From contig JAILMH010000041.1 in assembly GCA_024692715.1 (NCBI GenBank), forward strand, positions 1 to 61,698: a DNA stretch of 61,698 nt. The letters are read 5' to 3'. The notes below the pieces were generated by a model. It made no database searches and was not told where the DNA came from. It saw only the letters and a list, made by a program, of their open reading frames with translations. A program made the translations under genes and the position numbers. This document shows positions 15,259-25,123 of this stretch, piece after piece; positions within the stretch are counted from its first letter, which is position 1, and every line of letters starts with the position of its first letter. This DNA is from Lachnospiraceae bacterium. GTDB taxonomy: Bacteria; Bacillota; Clostridia; Lachnospirales; Lachnospiraceae.

Positions 15259-15288
15259 ATTATAGCACACAGATATGCACAATTACAA
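15259..15288 (-). promoter_or_regulatory. Promoter for dnaD-dnaI-prs
   Basis: On the minus strand TTGTAA (15283-15288) and TATAAT (15259-15264) are separated by 18 bases. It points at dnaD, 40 bases away. Confidence 0.65.
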
Positions 15289-15335
15289 ACTGAAAAATGC
15301 CTGCGAAGCCCGTAAATTAGGCACTTACAGGAATT

Positions 15336-15450
15336 TGTGGATAATGTGGATAATGTGGATAACTACCTCAAAACCTGTGTTTTATGACATGAAAAATCCA
15401 CATCCCGTTGTGAAAAGTTTTTCACAATGAAATGTGGATAATGTGGATAA
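15336..15450. promoter_or_regulatory. Cluster of five perfect DnaA boxes
   Basis: TGTGGATAA, the exact complement of the DnaA box TTATCCACA, occurs at 15336-15344, 15345-15353 and 15354-15362 with no spacer, and again at 15433-15441 and 15442-15450. The cluster lies 50-165 bases upstream of the dnaD promoter and directly behind murC. It may control the primosome operon through DnaA or titrate DnaA. Confidence 0.9.
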
Positions 15451-15451
15451 A

Positions 15452-16831
15452 TCATTTACGGAGGAAGTCTTCTCCAATTTTATAAACGTCTCCGGCTCCC
15501 ATAGTTATCAACAGGTCACCGTTGATACAATTTTCTTCCAAAAATTTTTCTATTTCTGAAAAACTTGGGAAATAGAAGGCATCTGTGCCTTTTTCACGGA
15601 TGGCATCCATGAGGAGCTTTGAGCTCATTCCGAGGGTATCAGTCTCTCGTGCGGCATAAATGTCAGCGAGTACAACTCGGTCAGCTGCTGCAAGAGCTTC
15701 AGCGAATTCGTTGAAAAGAGCCTTTGTTCTTGTGTAGGTGTGAGGCTGGAAAACGACCCACATCGTACGGTGAGGACAATGCTTTGCAGCTTCGATGGTT
15801 GCGCGGATCTCTGTCGGGTGATGAGCATAGTCATCAACGACTGTGACTCCATTTATGACACCTTTTTTCTGGAAACGGCGGTCTGTGCCATGATATTCGC
15901 TGAGGGCAGCGGCGATCTCTTCAAAGCTGAGTCCGAGAAGGCTGCAGGCGATGAAGGCTGCCATTGAATTATACACATTGTGCTGACCCGGAACTGCGAG
16001 AGTGATTCGTCCGAGTACCTTGCCGTCGTGGTTCAGGTCATAGGAAGCATGAGCAAATTCATCATATTTAATGTTTGTTGCATAGTAGTCAAATTCTTCT
16101 TTAAGTCCGTATCTGATAACTCCGCATGAAAGTGAGTCTGTTATCTTTTCGATTCCGTCGGTCTCGCCGTTGATGATGAGGTTTCCGTCAGAAGGGATAG
16201 AGGCGGCAAATTTATGGAAGGAATTTCTGATGTCATCGATATCCTTGAAGAAATCGAGGTGATCAGCATCTACATTAAGTATGATTCCTATCTTCTGGAA
16301 GAAGGAAAGGAAGCTGTTTGTGTACTCACAGGCTTCTGTTACGAAGAAGTGATCTCCGCCGACACGGAAGTTTCCATTAATAGAAGGAAGGATTCCGCCT
16401 ACTGAAATAGTAGGGTTCTTTTCAGCACGAAGGAGAGCTTCTGAAACCATTGAGGTTGTCGTTGTCTTTCCGTGGGTTCCGGCAACTGATACCGGGAGAT
16501 CATAGTTTTTCATGATCGCACCGAGCATTTCTGCACGTGTCTCAGCAGGGATGTTCTTTTCACGAACTGCCTTGAGCTCCGGATTGTCAGGGTGAATAGC
16601 TGCGGTATAAACGACGAGATCGATATCGTCTGTGATATTTGAAGCAGCCTGCGGATAAGAAATTTTAGCACCAAGCTCTGTAAGCATGCGTGTTGTATCA
16701 CTTTCTTTGCTGTCAGAGCCGCTTACGGTAAATCCTTTAGAGAGCAGAAGCTCTGCGATTCCGCTCATACTGATGCCGCCGATTCCTATAAAATGAATAT
16801 GTATCTTCTTATTAAAATTAAATTTTTCCAT
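15452..16831 (-). CDS. murC: UDP-N-acetylmuramate--L-alanine ligase
   Basis: Adds L-Ala to UDP-MurNAc, the first amino-acid step of peptidoglycan precursor synthesis, in the cytoplasm. The 459 residues show the Rossmann start IHFIGIGGISMSGIAELLL, the ATP loop GTHGKTTTT (118-126), the central VDDYAHHPTEI motif and FQPHTYTRT. Length is typical. It ends two bases before the last DnaA box. Its promoter lies at 16870-16897; it is divergent from glgC. Confidence 0.95.
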   Translation of the reverse strand: MEKFNFNKKIHIHFIGIGGISMSGIAELLLSKGFTVSGSDSKESDTTRMLTELGAKISYPQAASNITDDIDLVVYTAAIHPDNPELKAVREKNIPAETRAEMLGAIMKNYDLPVSVAGTHGKTTTTSMVSEALLRAEKNPTISVGGILPSINGNFRVGGDHFFVTEACEYTNSFLSFFQKIGIILNVDADHLDFFKDIDDIRNSFHKFAASIPSDGNLIINGETDGIEKITDSLSCGVIRYGLKEEFDYYATNIKYDEFAHASYDLNHDGKVLGRITLAVPGQHNVYNSMAAFIACSLLGLSFEEIAAALSEYHGTDRRFQKKGVINGVTVVDDYAHHPTEIRATIEAAKHCPHRTMWVVFQPHTYTRTKALFNEFAEALAAADRVVLADIYAARETDTLGMSSKLLMDAIREKGTDAFYFPSFSEIEKFLEENCINGDLLITMGAGDVYKIGEDFLRK

Positions 16832-16869
16832 TAAGATTGCCTTTCTTATAATTAGACATAGATATCTAC

Positions 16870-16897
16870 ATTATACTTTTCCTGGTATAAAAATCAA
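16870..16897 (-). promoter_or_regulatory. Promoter for murC
   Basis: Minus strand TTGATT (16892-16897) and TATAAT (16870-16875) with a 16-base spacer, 38 bases from the murC start. Confidence 0.55.
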
Positions 16898-17060
16898 TGC
16901 AATCTGTCGGAACAATTTGTACTAAAAAAAGTACAGAATAATGTATGCAAAAATTGTGCAAAACGGAGAAAATTTACCTACGATTGTAAAAAAAATAACG
17001 AGGATTTTCACAGATTATATAAAAAGATTTAATATATTTTATCGATTATTGTAAAATTTG

Positions 17061-17089
17061 TTCACATATTCGTACGCAGGTGTTATAAT
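17061..17089 (+). promoter_or_regulatory. Promoter for glgC-glgD
   Basis: TTCACA (17061-17066), 17-base spacer, TATAAT (17084-17089). It lies 57 bases before the glgC ATG. The rest of the 314-base murC-glgC gap is AT-rich, with no other feature seen. Confidence 0.7.
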
Positions 17090-17145
17090 TAACGAATAGC
17101 AGGGGTTATAACGGCTTAAATATTACTTTTATGAGGTGATGCGAA

Positions 17146-18420
17146 ATGATCAAAAAAGAGATGATCGCTATGCTTCTTGCAGGAGGGCAGGGCAGCAGAC
17201 TGGGCGTTCTGACGACACACATGGCAAAACCGGCCGTATCGTTTGGCGGAAAGTATAGAATTATTGATTTCCCGCTGAGCAACTGTATCAATTCGGGAGT
17301 TGATACAGTCGGCGTACTGACACAGTATCAGCCGCTGAAGTTGAATTCTCACATCGGCATCGGTATCCCGTGGGATCTTGATAGGAATATCGGTGGTGTA
17401 TCTGTTCTTCCGCCGTATGAGGGAAACAAGGGAAGCGAATGGTATTCTGGAACGGCTAATGCAATTTACCAGAATCTGGAGTACATGGAGCAATACAATC
17501 CTGATTATGTATTGATCTTATCCGGAGATCACATCTACAAGATGGATTATGAGGTTATGCTTGATTTCCACAAGCAGAATGATGCCGCAGTTACTATCGC
17601 AGCAATGCCGGTTCCTATTGAGGAGGCAAGCCGATTCGGTATTGTTATTACTGATGAAGAGCGCAGAATTACTGAATTCGAGGAAAAACCGGAACATCCA
17701 AGAAGCAATCTTGCTTCAATGGGTATCTATATCTTCTCATGGAAGGTATTAAAAGAGGCTCTGATCGCAAATCAGGATCAGCCGGGACTTGACTTTGGTA
17801 AGCATGTGATTCCGTATCTGCACAACAAGGGTGAAAAGATGTATGCCTTTGAATTCAACGGATACTGGAAAGATGTTGGAACTCTGAATTCTTACTGGGA
17901 AGCTAACATGGAACTTGTGGATATCATTCCTGAGTTCAATCTTTATGAAGAGTACTGGAGGATCTTCACAAAGAGCGAGGACCTTCCGCCGCAGTATATC
18001 GGAGATGGAGCTTTCATTGAAAAGAGTATTATTGCAGAAGGCACTGAGGTGTTCGGAGAAGTACATAATTCCGTTATCGGCTATGGTGTTACCATAGAAA
18101 AGGGAGCGGTGGTACGAGATTCGATCATCATGAGCAATACGCACATAGGTGCAGGCTGTGAGATCAATAAGGCTATCATTGCAGAGGATGTAAACATTGG
18201 AAACAATGTACGTCTTGGTGTTGGCGATGAGGTCGACAATGATACGAAACCGAACATTTACAATCATGGTCTTGTGACCATCGGTGAGAAATCTGAAATT
18301 CCGTCAGGACTCACTGTAGGCAAGAACTCTGTTCTTGTGGGATCATTTGAACTTGGAGAATTCGAAGGTTCAACTGTTCCATCCGGGAAAACTCTGATCA
18401 AGGCAGGTGAAAGACGATGA
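17146..18420 (+). CDS. glgC: Glucose-1-phosphate adenylyltransferase
   Basis: Forms ADP-glucose, the committed step of glycogen synthesis. The N-terminal nucleotidyltransferase domain begins [18 protein letters not shown] with [20 protein letters not shown] next; GFAQG-type activator motifs are replaced by [13 protein letters not shown]. Residues from about 290 form the left-handed beta-helix with hexapeptide repeats ([29 protein letters not shown]). At 424 residues it is of normal length. The stop overlaps the glgD start by ATGA, so the two subunits are co-translated. Confidence 0.95.
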   Translation: MIKKEMIAMLLAGGQGSRLGVLTTHMAKPAVSFGGKYRIIDFPLSNCINSGVDTVGVLTQYQPLKLNSHIGIGIPWDLDRNIGGVSVLPPYEGNKGSEWYSGTANAIYQNLEYMEQYNPDYVLILSGDHIYKMDYEVMLDFHKQNDAAVTIAAMPVPIEEASRFGIVITDEERRITEFEEKPEHPRSNLASMGIYIFSWKVLKEALIANQDQPGLDFGKHVIPYLHNKGEKMYAFEFNGYWKDVGTLNSYWEANMELVDIIPEFNLYEEYWRIFTKSEDLPPQYIGDGAFIEKSIIAEGTEVFGEVHNSVIGYGVTIEKGAVVRDSIIMSNTHIGAGCEINKAIIAEDVNIGNNVRLGVGDEVDNDTKPNIYNHGLVTIGEKSEIPSGLTVGKNSVLVGSFELGEFEGSTVPSGKTLIKAGERR

Positions 18421-19535
18421 GGGCAATAGGAATTATACTTGCAGGCGGCAATAACCACAGAATGAAGGAGCTTTCCAAGAAGAGGGCAATTTCTGCAATG
18501 CCTATCGCAGGAAGCTACAGGAGCATAGATTTTGCACTGAGTAACATGACAAACTCTCATGTACAGAAGGTTGCAGTATTTACTCAGTACAATGCAAAGA
18601 GTCTGAATCAGCATCTGAGTTCATCAAAATGGTGGGATTTCGGACGTAAACAGGGCGGTTTATTCGTATTTACGCCTTCTATTACTCAAGATAACAACGC
18701 GTGGTACCGTGGAACAGCGGATGCTATTTACCAGAATCTTTCTTATCTGAAGGATAGTCATGAACCATACGTCATCATCGCTTCAGGTGATGGAGTTTAT
18801 AAGCTCGACTTCAATAAAGTTCTTGAGTATCATATCCAGAAAAAAGCAGATATCACAGTGGTCTGCAAGGATATGGGAGCAGGTGAGAATGTAGACAGAT
18901 TCGGTGTCGTTCGAATGAACGAAGAGAACCGTATCATTGATTTCGAGGAGAAACCGGTAGTTGCAAAGACAAGTACAGTTTCCTGCGGAATCTACATTAT
19001 CAGACGTCGTCAGCTCATCGAGCTGATCGAGAAATGTGCTGAAGAAGATCGTCATGACTTTGTAAGTGATATTCTTATCCGTTACAGAAGCCAGAAGAGA
19101 ATCTTTGGATATAAAATGAATACCTATTGGAAGAACATCGCAACTATTGAAGATTACTTCAATGCGAATACAGATTTCCTTAAGCCTGAGGTCAGAAATT
19201 ACTTCTTTAAGGAATATCCAAATGTTTATTCCAAGGTCGATGATCTGCCACCGGCCAAGTACAATGTGGGAGCAAAGCTTTCAAACAGCTTGATCTCATC
19301 AGGATGTATCATTAATGGAGAGGTTAGTGATTCAGTACTTTTCAAAAAGGTATTTGTTGGAAACAACTGTGTGATCAAGAATTCGATCATTCTCAACGAT
19401 GTTTACATCGGCGACAATACACACATCGAAAACTGTATTGTTGAAAGCCATGGAACAATTCGTGCAAACTCTTATTATAAGGGCGAGGATGGAATTCAGA
19501 TCGTAGTAGAAAATAACGACAGATATATTCTGTAA
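18417..19535 (+). CDS. glgD: ADP-glucose pyrophosphorylase regulatory subunit GlgD
   Basis: A GlgC paralogue of 372 residues. The nucleotide loop is degenerate ([20 protein letters not shown] instead of GGxGxRL), as in Firmicute GlgD, which has little catalysis of its own and activates GlgC in a heterotetramer. The C-terminal beta-helix repeats are retained ([20 protein letters not shown]). It begins inside the glgC stop codon. Glycogen phosphorylase is encoded further on, at 33037. Confidence 0.93.
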   Translation: MRAIGIILAGGNNHRMKELSKKRAISAMPIAGSYRSIDFALSNMTNSHVQKVAVFTQYNAKSLNQHLSSSKWWDFGRKQGGLFVFTPSITQDNNAWYRGTADAIYQNLSYLKDSHEPYVIIASGDGVYKLDFNKVLEYHIQKKADITVVCKDMGAGENVDRFGVVRMNEENRIIDFEEKPVVAKTSTVSCGIYIIRRRQLIELIEKCAEEDRHDFVSDILIRYRSQKRIFGYKMNTYWKNIATIEDYFNANTDFLKPEVRNYFFKEYPNVYSKVDDLPPAKYNVGAKLSNSLISSGCIINGEVSDSVLFKKVFVGNNCVIKNSIILNDVYIGDNTHIENCIVESHGTIRANSYYKGEDGIQIVVENNDRYIL

Positions 19536-19565
19536 ATTGCAGAGGGGAATGGGGAAAAAAGAATT

Positions 19566-19886
19566 ATGGAAATTACTGATGTAAGAGTGAGAAAACTTAC
19601 CAACACCGGTAAAATGCGTGCACTGGTGTCTGTAACACTTGATGATGCTTTTGTAGTTCATGATATTAAGGTTATCGAAGGGGAGAAGGGTCTTTTCATT
19701 GCAATGCCAAGCCGCAAGGCTTCCGATGGTGTGTTCCGCGACATTGCGCATCCCATTAATACAGAAACAAGAAATAATATGCAGAGACTGATTCTTGAGC
19801 GTTACATGCAGTCTCTTGATGAGCCTGATGATGTTGAGCATGAAGAAGTTATTCATGAAGAACATATTGGAACTCTAGTTTTATAA
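19566..19886 (+). CDS. spoVG: Septation/sporulation regulator SpoVG
   Basis: A 106-residue nucleic-acid-binding protein. It starts [20 protein letters not shown] and holds the family core [23 protein letters not shown]. The C-terminus is acidic. SpoVG affects asymmetric division, capsule and virulence genes in Firmicutes; the gene is also kept in non-sporulating relatives. It lies 30 bases after glgD, behind AGAGGGGAATGGGG, and may be read from the glgC promoter. Confidence 0.95.
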   Translation: MEITDVRVRKLTNTGKMRALVSVTLDDAFVVHDIKVIEGEKGLFIAMPSRKASDGVFRDIAHPINTETRNNMQRLILERYMQSLDEPDDVEHEEVIHEEHIGTLVL

Positions 19887-19941
19887 TGACTTTTAACTTT
19901 TTGCCAAATCTGCTATGATAGGTAAAGTTGAATGAAATGAT

Positions 19942-20019
19942 AAAGCCGTATCAGTGGTGTGTCCGCTGATGCGGCTTTACGAGGTTTAAACTCAGTAGGA
20001 GTATAAGCTCCGACTGAGT
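19942..20019 (+). promoter_or_regulatory. Two tandem hairpins in the pth leader
   Basis: Hairpin 1: AAAGCCG..ATCAG.GG pairs with CC.CTGAT.CGGCTTT (19942-19978). Hairpin 2: ACTCAGT-GGAG (19990-20001) pairs with CTCC-ACTGAGT (20008-20019). Neither has a good T run, so they look less like plain terminators than like a structured 5' leader of pth-mfd; a weak -10 (TATGAT, 19914-19919) lies just upstream. Hairpin 1 could also end the spoVG transcript. Confidence 0.5.
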
Positions 20020-20059
20020 CTGAACGCTCCTATTAATTAACGAAGGGAATTTATATTTT

Positions 20060-20620
20060 ATGTATGTAATTGCAGGTTTGGGTAATCCCGGAGCAAAATA
20101 TGCAGGAACAAGACACAATGTTGGTTTTGATACAATAGATATTCTTGCCGATAAATATGGTATAGCACTTGATTTTGAGAAGCATAAGGCAGTATGCGGC
20201 AAAGGTGTGATAGAGGGAAATAAAGTACTTCTTGTGAAGCCTCAGACCTTTATGAATCTCAGCGGAGAAGCTCTGCAGCAGATAGTCTCTTATTATAAGG
20301 TCGATCCGGATGAAGAGCTTATAGTGCTTTCAGATGATATTGATCTTGACGTGGGAAGGATCAGAGTTCGCCCGAAGGGAAGTGCAGGAGGTCATAACGG
20401 CCTTAAAAATATAATCGCACTCCTTGGGACGGATGGATTCGCAAGGGTTAAGATAGGTGTCGGTGCCAAGCCGAAGGGCTGGGATCTGGCAGACTGGGTC
20501 CTTGGACATTTTGAAAAGGAAGACCTGGAGACAATGCATGATTCAAAGACCAGAGCTGCAGAGGCAGTGGTCTGCATCATGAACGACGGAACAGATCAGG
20601 CAATGAATAAATTTAACTAA
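20060..20620 (+). CDS. pth: Peptidyl-tRNA hydrolase
   Basis: Releases tRNA from peptidyl-tRNA that drops off ribosomes. In its 186 residues are GLGNPGAKYAGTRHNVGF (active His in RHNVGF), KPQTFMNLSGEAL, and the GSAGGHNGLKNI loop with the second conserved His. Length is normal. It follows AGGGAATTTATATTTT. It forms a short operon with mfd, 25 bases downstream, a common Firmicute pairing. Confidence 0.95.
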   Translation: MYVIAGLGNPGAKYAGTRHNVGFDTIDILADKYGIALDFEKHKAVCGKGVIEGNKVLLVKPQTFMNLSGEALQQIVSYYKVDPDEELIVLSDDIDLDVGRIRVRPKGSAGGHNGLKNIIALLGTDGFARVKIGVGAKPKGWDLADWVLGHFEKEDLETMHDSKTRAAEAVVCIMNDGTDQAMNKFN

Positions 20621-20645
20621 AGCAATGCCGGAATAGGATTTGAGT

Positions 20646-23600
20646 ATGAAGTCATTTTTAGAGCCTTTGAAAAATTCAGCTCATTATGAGCAGATAGCTG
20701 ATGCACTTAAGCAGAAAGGTGTCACCGAGGTCGAGGGTGTTGTAGATGCGGCAAAACCGCATATTTATGCGGCACTTGGAAGGGATGAACGCTTTAAGAT
20801 CGTTGTTGTGGAGGACGATGTCAGAGCCAGAGCTCTGTATTCGGAAATGCGCACCTTTGAGCCTGAGGTGGTTTATTACCCGCCGAGAGATCTTATCTTT
20901 TATCAATCGGATCTGAATGGAAATCAGCTGATAAGAGAGAGAGTTTCTGCGATAAAGGCACTTGCTGAAAATGAGTCGGCTCTCATGATAACCACCATCG
21001 ATGCGCTTATGGAGCATGAGCCGGGAATCGCACTTATCAATGAAAACAGGATAGTCATCGATAAAAATGAACCGGTGGATGAAGATGCGCTGACCACACA
21101 GCTTATAAAAAACGGTTATGAGCGTACGGCTGAAGTCGAAGGAGAAGGACAGTTCGCTGTAAGAGGCGGGATCATTGATATTTACCCTCTTACAGAGGAT
21201 AATCCTGTCAGAATAGAGCTCTGGGGTGATGAGATAGAATCCTTGAGATATTTTGATGCAGGTAGTCAGCGTTCGATAGAAGAGCTGGAAAGGGTCGAGA
21301 TCTTTCCTGCAACTGATATGGTGCTTTCGGATAAGGAAAAGACAGATGGCCTTAACCGTATAAAAAAGGAGCTTGATAAGTACTATAAAGTCTTTCGTAA
21401 AGAAATGAAGACCGAGCAGGCATATAGGCTTAAGCAGACGGTTTCCGGCTTTATCGAGGAAATGACAGACTTTGCCACTGCGGCAAATGCCGTAAGTTAT
21501 GCAGGGTATTTCTTTGAAAGAATGTTTTCTATACTTGATTTCTTTAAGCCGGAGGATACGGTGATACTGCTTGATGAGCCGATCCATCTGATCAGCAGAG
21601 GGGAAACTGTTGCAAAGGAATTTGCTGAAAGTATGAAGGCTCGTCTTGAGAATGGTTATATTCTCCCTAAACAGGCGGATGTACTCTATAGTACGGAGGA
21701 AATCTTTGCGAAGATGACCGGGTATAGGACGGCGGCTTTTTCGACTATTATTCAGAAACAGGATAAATACAAGGCTTCCAAGCATGTAAGGATGCATGTG
21801 AGGTCTGTAAATTCCTACAATGGCAGCTTTAATTCTCTTCTTGATGATCTGGAAAAATATAGGAAAGAGAAGTATTCGGTCATCCTCCTTTCGGCTTCGA
21901 CAACAAGGGCGAAGCGACTTGCCGACGATATTCAGCAAAATGATATCCCGGCTTTCTTCTCGGATAACTTCGAGAGAGTGCTCGGAGAAGGCGAGATAAT
22001 GACTGCGAACGGGAATCTGAGTAAGGGATTTGAGTACCCGGATCTCAGGTTTGCGGTGATCTCTGAAACGGACATATTTGGCGGAAACAGAAGAAAGAAG
22101 AAAAAGAAGCACAGGACTCTGGATGGAGAGCATATTTCAAGCTTCAATGATCTGGCTGTCGGTGACTATGTGATTCATGAGAATTATGGAATAGGAATTT
22201 ATCAGGGGATCGAGCACATAGAAATTGACGGAACTACGAGAGATTATGTAAAGATTTCCTACAAGGATGATTCTTCGGTATATGTGATCGCTTCTAATCT
22301 GGATGTTCTTCAGAAATATGCGTCAAAGGATGCAGAGAAGAAGCCGAAGCTCAATAAGCTTGGAACGCAGGAGTGGAGCAGGACCAAGCAGAAGGTCAAA
22401 GGCTCTGTCGAAGGAGTGGCTAAAAAGCTTGTGGCCCTTTATGCCGAGAGACAGCAGGCGAAGGGCTACGTGTACGGGCACGATACGGTATGGCAGAAGG
22501 AATTTGAGGAACTTTTCCCTTACGAGGAGACAGATGATCAGCTCATGGCGATTGAAGCTGTCAAGCATGATATGGAGAGCACAAAGATCATGGACCGCCT
22601 GATCTGCGGCGATGTAGGCTTTGGGAAAACAGAGGTGGCGATCAGAGCGGCCTTCAAGGCTGTGCAGGAGAATAAGCAGGCGGCATTTCTTGTGCCGACG
22701 ACCATACTTGCGGAGCAGCATTACCATACGCTGGTTCAGCGAATGAAAGACTATCCTGTGAATATCTCTCTTTTGAGCAGATTCAGAAGTGCGGCTGAGA
22801 ACAGAAAGACGATCCAGGATCTGAAAAAAGGACTGGTGGATATCGTGGTTGGAACCCACAGACTTCTTTCAAAGGATGTTGCCTTTAAGAATCTTGGACT
22901 TCTCGTGATAGACGAGGAGCAGAGATTCGGAGTTACCCATAAGGAGAGGATCAAGGAACTTCGTAAAAATGTTGATGTTCTTGCGCTCAGTGCGACACCG
23001 ATCCCCAGAACTCTGCACATGAGCCTTGTGGGTATCAGGGACATGAGCGTTCTTGAGGAGGCTCCTCAGGAGCGTATGCCAATCCAGACCTTTATCATGG
23101 AGTACAGTGATGAAATGGTAAGGGAGGGAATTAGAAGAGAGCTTGCAAGAGGCGGTCAGGTCTATTATGTTTATAATCGTGTAAATGACATTGCGGATGT
23201 GGCGAACAGGATTCAGAATCTTGTGCCGGACGCGAACGTGGAGTATGCCCATGGTCAGATGAATGAGCGGCAGCTTGAAGACATCATGAGCGATTTCATA
23301 AACGGTGAGATAGATGTTCTTGTCTCGACGACCATCATTGAGACGGGAATAGACATACCGAATGTGAATACCATGATCATTTCGGATGCAGACAGACTGG
23401 GCCTTTCACAGCTTTATCAGCTCAGAGGACGAGTAGGACGCTCAAACAGGACGGCCTATGCATTTCTGCTGTATAAAAAAGACAGAATGTTAAAGGAGAC
23501 CGCAGAAAAGAGGCTTGCGGCGATAAGAGAATTTACCGAGCTTGGCAGCGGCTTCAGGATAGCGATGAAGGATCTTGAAATACGAGGTGCCGGAAATGTG

Positions 23601-24164
23601 CTCGGAGCTGAGCAGCATGGTCACATGGAAGCGGTAGGATATGATCTTTACTGCAAGATGCTTGACACAGCGGTAAAGCATGAAAAGGGAGAAAAGGTCC
23701 TGCCTGAGTTTAATACGACTATTGATATTGACGAGGATGCGTATCTTCCAAACAGTTACGTGGGAAATGAAGCACAGAAGCTTGATCTCTACAGGCGTAT
23801 TGCGGTTATTTCCAACGAAGAAGAGGCTGAGGATATGAGAGATGAGCTTAAGGACAGATTCGGAGATCTTCCGGGTGAGGTAGAGAATCTGATCCGCGTT
23901 TCCCTCATCAGGGATATGGCGCATCGTGTGTTTGTGGAGAGACTATCTGCAAAGAATGATATGGTAGTCTTTGAGATATTCGGGCAGGCTGAGCTTAATC
24001 CTGCACAGATAGAGCCGCTTCTCGATCAGTTTGACGGTGCTCTTACTTTTCACGCAGCGGGTAAGCCTTCCTTTGTCTATAAGCGTGGAAAGACGGAAAC
24101 CACAGGTTTTATAGAAATTTCAGAGAATGTACTGGATAAAATGAAGGTGCTGCTGGCTGAGTGA
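20646..24164 (+). CDS. mfd: Transcription-repair coupling factor
   Basis: Removes RNA polymerase stalled at lesions and recruits UvrA. The 1172-residue protein has UvrB-like N-terminal domains, the RNA-polymerase-binding domain (GDYVIHENYGIGIYQGIEHI near 505-525), Walker A GDVGFGKT (about 655-662), Walker B DEEQRFG (about 756) and helicase motifs TIIETGIDIPN and QLYQLRGRVGRS. The C-terminal D7 domain is present. I chose ATG 20646 over the TTG at 20640 because the spacing to AGG fits better. Length is standard. Confidence 0.95.
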   Translation: MKSFLEPLKNSAHYEQIADALKQKGVTEVEGVVDAAKPHIYAALGRDERFKIVVVEDDVRARALYSEMRTFEPEVVYYPPRDLIFYQSDLNGNQLIRERVSAIKALAENESALMITTIDALMEHEPGIALINENRIVIDKNEPVDEDALTTQLIKNGYERTAEVEGEGQFAVRGGIIDIYPLTEDNPVRIELWGDEIESLRYFDAGSQRSIEELERVEIFPATDMVLSDKEKTDGLNRIKKELDKYYKVFRKEMKTEQAYRLKQTVSGFIEEMTDFATAANAVSYAGYFFERMFSILDFFKPEDTVILLDEPIHLISRGETVAKEFAESMKARLENGYILPKQADVLYSTEEIFAKMTGYRTAAFSTIIQKQDKYKASKHVRMHVRSVNSYNGSFNSLLDDLEKYRKEKYSVILLSASTTRAKRLADDIQQNDIPAFFSDNFERVLGEGEIMTANGNLSKGFEYPDLRFAVISETDIFGGNRRKKKKKHRTLDGEHISSFNDLAVGDYVIHENYGIGIYQGIEHIEIDGTTRDYVKISYKDDSSVYVIASNLDVLQKYASKDAEKKPKLNKLGTQEWSRTKQKVKGSVEGVAKKLVALYAERQQAKGYVYGHDTVWQKEFEELFPYEETDDQLMAIEAVKHDMESTKIMDRLICGDVGFGKTEVAIRAAFKAVQENKQAAFLVPTTILAEQHYHTLVQRMKDYPVNISLLSRFRSAAENRKTIQDLKKGLVDIVVGTHRLLSKDVAFKNLGLLVIDEEQRFGVTHKERIKELRKNVDVLALSATPIPRTLHMSLVGIRDMSVLEEAPQERMPIQTFIMEYSDEMVREGIRRELARGGQVYYVYNRVNDIADVANRIQNLVPDANVEYAHGQMNERQLEDIMSDFINGEIDVLVSTTIIETGIDIPNVNTMIISDADRLGLSQLYQLRGRVGRSNRTAYAFLLYKKDRMLKETAEKRLAAIREFTELGSGFRIAMKDLEIRGAGNVLGAEQHGHMEAVGYDLYCKMLDTAVKHEKGEKVLPEFNTTIDIDEDAYLPNSYVGNEAQKLDLYRRIAVISNEEEAEDMRDELKDRFGDLPGEVENLIRVSLIRDMAHRVFVERLSAKNDMVVFEIFGQAELNPAQIEPLLDQFDGALTFHAAGKPSFVYKRGKTETTGFIEISENVLDKMKVLLAE

Positions 24165-24250
24165 AAATAAGAACAAGAGTTGTATAAATAAGACAGTTAA
24201 ATGAGCCGATATCCATAATGGATAACTAAGAACAGCGTTACAGACGGGGG

Positions 24251-25081
24251 GTGCTGGCGTTGGTAGAGAAATATAAATTTACAGATGATCTTTTGACCGG
24301 CAACAATGAGATCGATAGTGAGCATAAATATTTATTTAAGCTCATAAATACAGCTGTCGATGATGATGAAAAGAATGAGATCCCGAAGACTGTTTTATTA
24401 AAGAAGATCCTTAAGGGACTCGATAATTATGCAACCAATCATTTTGTCCATGAAGAAGAGTACATGCAGGAGATAGATGATCCTGAGCTTTCGCTCCAGA
24501 AAAAAGAGCACATGGCTTTCATCAATTATATTGAGGAAGAATGTGAGATAGAGATCACTGAAGAAAATGCTGCCGAGCGGTTAAAGACCATAATTGCCTT
24601 TGGTGCAAAGTGGCTCTATTACCACATTATGGGGTCAGATAACATGATCGGGGCATTTCGTAAAAGTGATATAGAAGATAATGGAGAGCCTTTCAGGTTT
24701 AAGAATGAATATGTTATCGGCATCACGTTTATAGATGATGGTAATATACAGCTTTTTGAACTGCTCAGAAAGATAGATAGTCTGATCGACACAAAAAATG
24801 AGCAGGATACCTTTGATGATGTCATGAAGCTTTTTACTGAATTGCTCGGAAGTGCAAATACCCTTTTTACGGCGAAAGAAGGGTATATGGAACGTATAGA
24901 GTACGCAGGACTTGAGGAACAGCATAAAGCCCATCAGTCATTTCTGAAAAAAATATCGAGGATCGACATAGAGCGCATCAATGATGACAGGAAAGAGTAT
25001 ATGAAGGAATTTGTGCTGTACATTGCAAACTGGCTCGGAATTCATATACTAAAAGAAGACAAGCAGATTCCTAAAGAATAA
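24251..25081 (+). CDS. Double-domain hemerythrin-like protein
   Basis: A 276-residue protein with two hemerythrin units. Unit 1 (about 1-130) keeps the di-iron ligands: EIDSEHKYLF, NHFVHEEEYM, KKEHMAF and WLYYHIMGSD. Unit 2 (about 145-276) is degenerate: the first His site reads IDDGNIQLF, the second LFTAKEGYM, while QHKAHQSF and IHILKEDK remain. Unit 1 could bind O2 or iron as in bacteriohemerythrins; unit 2 probably cannot form a full site. The start GTG at 24251 follows ACGGGG. It is not clearly part of the mfd operon. Confidence 0.85.
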   Translation: MLALVEKYKFTDDLLTGNNEIDSEHKYLFKLINTAVDDDEKNEIPKTVLLKKILKGLDNYATNHFVHEEEYMQEIDDPELSLQKKEHMAFINYIEEECEIEITEENAAERLKTIIAFGAKWLYYHIMGSDNMIGAFRKSDIEDNGEPFRFKNEYVIGITFIDDGNIQLFELLRKIDSLIDTKNEQDTFDDVMKLFTELLGSANTLFTAKEGYMERIEYAGLEEQHKAHQSFLKKISRIDIERINDDRKEYMKEFVLYIANWLGIHILKEDKQIPKE

Positions 25082-25087
25082 ATACAA

Positions 25088-25122
25088 AGCTCCGGTGAAG
25101 TTGAGATCACCGGAGCTTTATT
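25088..25122. terminator. Bidirectional terminator
   Basis: AGCTCCGGTGA (25088-25098) pairs perfectly with TCACCGGAGCT (25107-25117), followed by TTATTCTT. It separates the hemerythrin gene from the convergent leucine-rich-repeat gene. Confidence 0.85.
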
Positions 25123-25123
25123 C

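Noticed and set aside
15336-15450. Chromosomal origin oriC
   Set aside because: There is no dnaA or dnaN nearby and no clear AT-rich unwinding region with the usual arrangement. A regulatory or titrating DnaA-box cluster is simpler.
20676-22133. Long minus-strand ORF (485 codons) inside mfd
   Set aside because: It lies entirely opposite mfd, has no ribosome-binding site or known motif, and its composition is that of an antisense frame.
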